Part shown: in pieces, positions 60,868-64,000 of the stretch
How the letters are laid out: the number at the start of each line of letters is the position of its first letter
Numbering within the stretch: position 1 is the first letter of the stretch
Source of the DNA: CAZLRH01 sp964562015
Lineage (GTDB): Bacteria > Verrucomicrobiota > Verrucomicrobiia > Opitutales > JABDGR01
Direction of reading: 5' to 3'
NCBI GenBank assembly: GCA_964562015.1
Contig: CAZLRH010000010.1
Span: 62,001 to 126,000, forward strand
Length of the DNA stretch: 64,000 bases
Program-made: the position numbers and the translations under genes
The notes under the pieces: model-generated
What the model saw: the letters and a program-made list of their open reading frames with translations, nothing else
Told to the model about the DNA's origin: nothing
The model's database searches: none

Positions 60868-61296
60868 ATGGCTAATATCGCTCCAGCCCGCACCAAGTAC
60901 CGCAAGGTGCAGAAAGGCCGCAACCGCGGCCTCGCCAAGCGCGGCGACAAGCTGGCGTTCGGCGATTTTGCGATTCAATCGCTCAATCGCGGATCGCTGA
61001 CCGCCTCCGAACTCGAAGCGGCGCGCGTGGCCATCAACCGCCACCTCAAGCGCCGCGGCAAAGTCTGGACGCGCGTGTTCCCGCACAAGCCCATCACGCG
61101 CAAGCCGGCGGAAACCCGCATGGGTCGCGGCAAAGGCGGCGTCGAATTCTACGTCTGCGTCATCAAGCCCGGCATGATCCTCTTTGAAATCGGCGGCGTG
61201 CCGGCCTCGGCCGCCCGCGAGGCGATGGCCCTGGCCGACGCGAAGCTCGGCTTCCGCTGCCGGTTCGTCAGCCGCGAAGAACTCGAAAAATTTTAA
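60868..61296 (+). CDS. rplP: 50S ribosomal protein L16
   Basis: L16 (142 residues) has RTKYRKVQKGRNRGLAKRGD, RVFPHKPITRKPAETRMGRG and KGGVEFYVCVIKPGMILFEI. It is standard in length. The conserved Arg reached by the hydroxylase YcfD (in KPAETRMG) is present. The leader is C/T-rich. Confidence 0.97.
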   Translation: MANIAPARTKYRKVQKGRNRGLAKRGDKLAFGDFAIQSLNRGSLTASELEAARVAINRHLKRRGKVWTRVFPHKPITRKPAETRMGRGKGGVEFYVCVIKPGMILFEIGGVPASAAREAMALADAKLGFRCRFVSREELEKF

Positions 61297-61314
61297 CCAC
61301 CACCGGCTCTTTCC

Positions 61315-61521
61315 ATGAAACCTTCCGAAGTGCGCGAACTCCCCGAGGTCGAACTCGACCGCAAGCTGCGCGATACCCGCAGCGAGCTGGTCGGCTTGCG
61401 CCTCAAACAAGCCACCGGCCAGGTGGAGAACTCCGCGCGTTTCCGCGAACTGCGCAAGGACATCGCGCGGCTCGAAACCATCAAGGGCGAAAAAGCCCGC
61501 GCCGCCGTGGCGGCCAAGTAA
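61315..61521 (+). CDS. rpmC: 50S ribosomal protein L29
   Basis: The 68-residue L29 (MKPSEVRELPEVELDRKLRD, then LVGLRLKQATGQVENSARFR) is a standard two-helix protein at the tunnel exit. It begins 19 bp past rplP. Confidence 0.96.
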   Translation: MKPSEVRELPEVELDRKLRDTRSELVGLRLKQATGQVENSARFRELRKDIARLETIKGEKARAAVAAK

Positions 61522-61551
61522 ACCCGTTTCCACCCTCCACCTCTTTCCACC

Positions 61552-61848
61552 ATGGCCGAGACCCTCCAGCCCGCCTCCCGCAGTTCCCGCAAGCACGTCA
61601 ACGGTGTCGTCACCAGCCGTTCGGGCGACAAGACCATCAAGGTCACCTGCTATTACAAGATTCCGCACCCGCTCTACCTCAAGGAGATTCGGCGCCGCAC
61701 CGTCCTGCATGTGCACGACGCGGAGAACGCCTGCAAACTCGGCGACAAGGTGGAAATCGAGGAAACCCGCCCCATCAGCAAGCTCAAGCGCTGGCGCGTG
61801 GTCCGCATCATCGAGGCCGCGCCCGTCATCGCCGCCGCCAACGTCTAA
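61552..61848 (+). CDS. rpsQ: 30S ribosomal protein S17
   Basis: S17 (98 residues) has RKHVNGVVTSRSGDKTIKVT, HPLYLKEIRRRTVLHVHD and ISKLKRWRVVRIIE. About 12 residues of a Ser/Ala-rich N-terminal extension precede the fold. The leader is C/T-rich. Confidence 0.96.
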   Translation: MAETLQPASRSSRKHVNGVVTSRSGDKTIKVTCYYKIPHPLYLKEIRRRTVLHVHDAENACKLGDKVEIEETRPISKLKRWRVVRIIEAAPVIAAANV

Positions 61849-61898
61849 ATTTTTCCTGTCCTTTTTAACCCTTCTACCGCGCCCGGAGGCTCCATCCC

Positions 61899-62264
61899 AT
61901 GGTCCAAATGCAATCCCGACTTGAAGTCGCCGACAACACCGGCGCCAAGCACGTCATGATGATCCGCCGCCTCGGCCAAAACACCCGTTTTGCGCACGTG
62001 GGCGACACGATTGTCGTCGCCGTCAAGGACAGCACGCCCGACGCCACGGTCAAGAAGGGCACCGTCGCCCAAGCCGTCATCGTGCGCACCAAGCAGGCCA
62101 TCCGCCGCGCCGACGGCAGTTGCCTGCGGTTCGACACCAACGCCTGCGTCATCCTCGACACCACGGGCAACCCGCGCGGCACGCGCATCTTCGGGCCGGT
62201 CGCCCGCGAATTGCGCGCCAAGAATTTCATGAAAATCATTTCCCTCGCTCCGGAGGTCCTGTAG
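61899..62264 (+). CDS. rplN: 50S ribosomal protein L14
   Basis: L14 (121 residues) has MVQMQSRLEVADNTGAKHVM, CVILDTTGNPRGTRIFGPVA and RELRAKNFMKIISLAPEVL. GGAGG lies 8 nt upstream, so this start does have a Shine-Dalgarno site. It marks the start of the spc part of the cluster. Confidence 0.97.
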   Translation: MVQMQSRLEVADNTGAKHVMMIRRLGQNTRFAHVGDTIVVAVKDSTPDATVKKGTVAQAVIVRTKQAIRRADGSCLRFDTNACVILDTTGNPRGTRIFGPVARELRAKNFMKIISLAPEVL

Positions 62265-62266
62265 CC

Positions 62267-62545
62267 ATGAGCCACCCGATCAAGAAAGGCGACGATGTCG
62301 TCGTCATCAGCGGCGCCCACAAAGGCAAACGCGGCAAGGTCCTCGCCGCGTTGCGCGAGCGCGACCGCGTCATCGTTGAAGGTGTCGCCATGATCAAGCG
62401 GCACACCAAGGCGCGCTCGGAGAAGGAACGCGGCGGCATCATCGAGCGCGAGGCGCCCATCCACCGCTCCAACGTCATGCTCGCCGCCCGGTTTGACGGC
62501 CGCCGCGAGAAGCGTGGCGGAGCCCCGGTCGCCGCCCAGGCTTAA
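62267..62545 (+). CDS. rplX: 50S ribosomal protein L24
   Basis: The 92-residue L24 has the KOW motif KKGDDVVVISGAHKGKRGKV and VEGVAMIKRHTKARSEKERG. It begins 2 bp after the rplN stop, with GGAGG within the end of rplN. It has a somewhat Ala-rich C-terminus and a shorter form than usual. Confidence 0.96.
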   Translation: MSHPIKKGDDVVVISGAHKGKRGKVLAALRERDRVIVEGVAMIKRHTKARSEKERGGIIEREAPIHRSNVMLAARFDGRREKRGGAPVAAQA

Positions 62546-62578
62546 TTTCGCCCACTCCCTTTTAAACTTTTTCCCGCC

Positions 62579-63301
62579 ATGCCCGTTCCGTATCTCAAGC
62601 AGCTTTATCGCGAGAAGGTGGTCCCCGAGATCACCAAACTGCGCGGCTACACCAATCCGCACCAGGTGCCCACCTTGGAAAAGATCGTGCTGAACTCGCG
62701 CATCAAGGCCGAGAGCGACAAGAACTTCGTCCAGGATGTGGTGAAGGACATCACCACCATCTCCGGCCAGAAGCCGGTCATCACCCGCGCCCGCGCCGCC
62801 GTCGCCAATTTCAAGGTCCGCGAAAATATGCCCGTCGGCGTCGTCGTCACCTTGCGGGGTGACAACATGTGGGACTTTTTCCTGCGCCTGGTGGCGGTCA
62901 CGCTCCCGAACATCCGCGACTTCCGCGGCGTGTCGCGCAAATTTGACGGCCGGGGCAACTTCAACCTCGGTATCGCCGACCACACCATTTTCCCGGAAAT
63001 CATCATGGAGCCCGGCCGCAAGACCGTCGGCCTCGACATCGTGGTGGTGACCACCGCCAATTCGGACGACGAAGGCCGCGACTTGCTCCGCATGCTCGGC
63101 GTGCCCTTCCGCTCCGGCCCGACCGCCGCCCAGGTGGCCGCCCGCGAGCTGCACGACAAGGAACACGCCGCCAAGATGGCCGCCGAGCGCGCCGCGGCCC
63201 TGGCCGCCGCCGCCGCGGCTGGCCCCGCCACACCGGCTCCCGCCGCTGCTGCTCCTGCCGCCAAGGCCGCACCGGCCAAGGCTGCTCCCGCCAAAGCTTA
63301 A
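62579..63301 (+). CDS. rplE: 50S ribosomal protein L5 with Ala-rich C-terminal extension
   Basis: L5 binds 5S rRNA. The core is VPYLKQLYREKVVPEITKLR, then NSRIKAESDKNFVQDVV, RENMPVGVVVTLRG and PNIRDFRGVSRKFDGRGNFN, ending TTANSDDEGRDLLRMLGVPF at about residue 180. About 60 residues of Ala/Lys/Pro-rich sequence then follow, including repeats of KAAPAKA. Length is 240 against about 180 in most bacteria. Confidence 0.95.
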   Translation: MPVPYLKQLYREKVVPEITKLRGYTNPHQVPTLEKIVLNSRIKAESDKNFVQDVVKDITTISGQKPVITRARAAVANFKVRENMPVGVVVTLRGDNMWDFFLRLVAVTLPNIRDFRGVSRKFDGRGNFNLGIADHTIFPEIIMEPGRKTVGLDIVVVTTANSDDEGRDLLRMLGVPFRSGPTAAQVAARELHDKEHAAKMAAERAAALAAAAAAGPATPAPAAAAPAAKAAPAKAAPAKA

Positions 63302-63312
63302 TCTTTCCCGCC

Positions 63313-63618
63313 ATGGCCAAGACCTCCTCCATCGAACGCAACCTGAAGCGCCAGCGCCTCGTGCAAAAATTCGCCGCCAAACGCGCGGAGTTGAAAGCCA
63401 CGCTGGCCAATTCGAAGACCTCCGACGAGGACTTCTACAAGGCCCAGCGCGCCCTGGCGGAACTGCCCCGCAATTCCTCTCCCGTGCGCGTGCGCAACCG
63501 TTGCAGCATCACCGGCCGCCCCCGCGCCTACATCCGCCGTTACGGCGTCTCCCGCTTGACTTTCCGCGAGCTTGCCCTCAACGGCAAGATTCCCGGCGTC
63601 ATGAAATCCTCCTGGTAA
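63313..63618 (+). CDS. rpsN: 30S ribosomal protein S14 (zinc-independent form)
   Basis: S14 (101 residues) has AKTSSIERNLKRQRLVQKFA, LPRNSSPVRVRNRCSITGRP and RRYGVSRLTFRELALNGKIP. It is the long form lacking the CxxC zinc ligands (only one Cys in the central RNRCSITG). It begins 11 bp past rplE with a C/T leader. Confidence 0.96.
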   Translation: MAKTSSIERNLKRQRLVQKFAAKRAELKATLANSKTSDEDFYKAQRALAELPRNSSPVRVRNRCSITGRPRAYIRRYGVSRLTFRELALNGKIPGVMKSSW

Positions 63619-63629
63619 TATCTTAAGCC

Positions 63630-64000
63630 ATGTCCGCCTCTCACGACGCCATCGGTGACTTTCTCACCATCCTGCGCAACGCCCTGCGGGCGCAGAAAGA
63701 GTCTTGCGCGACCTCCTGGTCGCGCCAGCGCGCTGAAATCGCCCGCATCCTCAAGGATGAAGGCTACGTCAGCGACACGCAGGAAGCCAAAAGCGCCGCG
63801 GGCCACCGCCAGTTGGTGGTCACGCTGAAATACGTGGACGGCTCGCCGGCCATCACCGGCTTGCAGCGCCTGAGCAGCCCGGGCCGCCGCTTGTACTACG
63901 GCTATCAGGAAATCCCGCGCGTGCTCGGCGGCCTGGGCGTCGCCATTTTGACCACCTCGCGCGGCTTGATGAAGGACGCCGAGGCCCGCCGCCAGAAAAT
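63630..64000 (+). CDS. rpsH: 30S ribosomal protein S8 (partial, runs off the window)
   Basis: S8 starts ATG 63630 with SASHDAIGDFLTILRNALRA and contains EIARILKDEGYVSD, LSSPGRRLYYGYQEIPRVLG and GLGVAILTTSRGLMKDAEAR, the last the C-terminal RNA-binding part. Only the last few residues fall outside the window. It begins 11 bp after rpsN. Confidence 0.95.
   Translation, partial: MSASHDAIGDFLTILRNALRAQKESCATSWSRQRAEIARILKDEGYVSDTQEAKSAAGHRQLVVTLKYVDGSPAITGLQRLSSPGRRLYYGYQEIPRVLGGLGVAILTTSRGLMKDAEARRQK

Overview
This is a high-GC chromosomal window, densely packed with genes on both strands. It most likely comes from a member of Verrucomicrobiota, and I would guess the Opitutae side of the phylum. 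The strongest lineage marker is the five-gene pilus operon at 18.2-25.9 kb, whose order and architecture match the Amuc_1098 to Amuc_1102 cluster of Akkermansia. Supporting signs are proteins with tandem SHD1-like repeats, a DUF1080 lipoprotein, a planctomycete/verrucomicrobial-type cytochrome domain protein, and intergenic inverted repeats made of reiterated words of about 9-10 nt. No rRNA, tRNA, prophage, transposase or CRISPR array was seen.

Layout. 1-6.3 kb: the end of an ABC ATPase gene, two tandem SHD1-repeat membrane proteins, a His-rich CDF metal exporter and a membrane-anchored pilin-like protein. 6.5-18 kb: cell-envelope and housekeeping genes, namely an ArnT-like glycosyltransferase, a gamma-glutamylcyclotransferase, a transglutaminase-like protein, IF-3 with an unusual His/Pro tail, an amidase, a pair of fluoride channels, VapBC, MetX, the SRP RNA, an M32 carboxypeptidase, a YugP-like protease and Ndk. 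18.2-28.1 kb: the pilus operon followed upstream by lolD and lolC. 28.3-37.4 kb: a HAD-like protein, two PIN-domain toxin-antitoxin pairs, LysS, homoserine dehydrogenase, PlsY, small membrane proteins and SerA. 37.6-52.1 kb: an accessory-flavoured region with exported proteins, an SGNH-like protein, RuvB, a methyltransferase, a ParE-type pair, a radical SAM protein, an orphan HicB antitoxin colliding with a ferredoxin gene, a LysR regulator, a DUF1080 lipoprotein and a duplicated pair of exported glycine-rich proteins with duplicated terminators. 52.3-64 kb: the str-S10-spc ribosomal cluster from rpsL to rpsH. It lacks tuf between fusA and rpsJ, has a 348-bp gap between rpsJ and rplC, and carries a gene for a predicted exported protein between rpsS and rplV.

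A theme across the window is translation without Shine-Dalgarno help. Only about 4 of 20 starts in the ribosomal cluster have a GGAG-like site; most have C/U-rich leaders. Several good promoter matches elsewhere place the transcription start within about 0-5 nt of the start codon (radical SAM gene, LysR gene, vapB3, first pilus gene), which predicts leaderless or near-leaderless mRNAs. The most unusual items are the reiterated-word inverted repeats, the exported-protein gene inside the S10 operon, the HicB stop-loss that runs antisense through a ferredoxin gene, and the tails on IF-3 and L5.

All calls are by reading the sequence; no database search was run.
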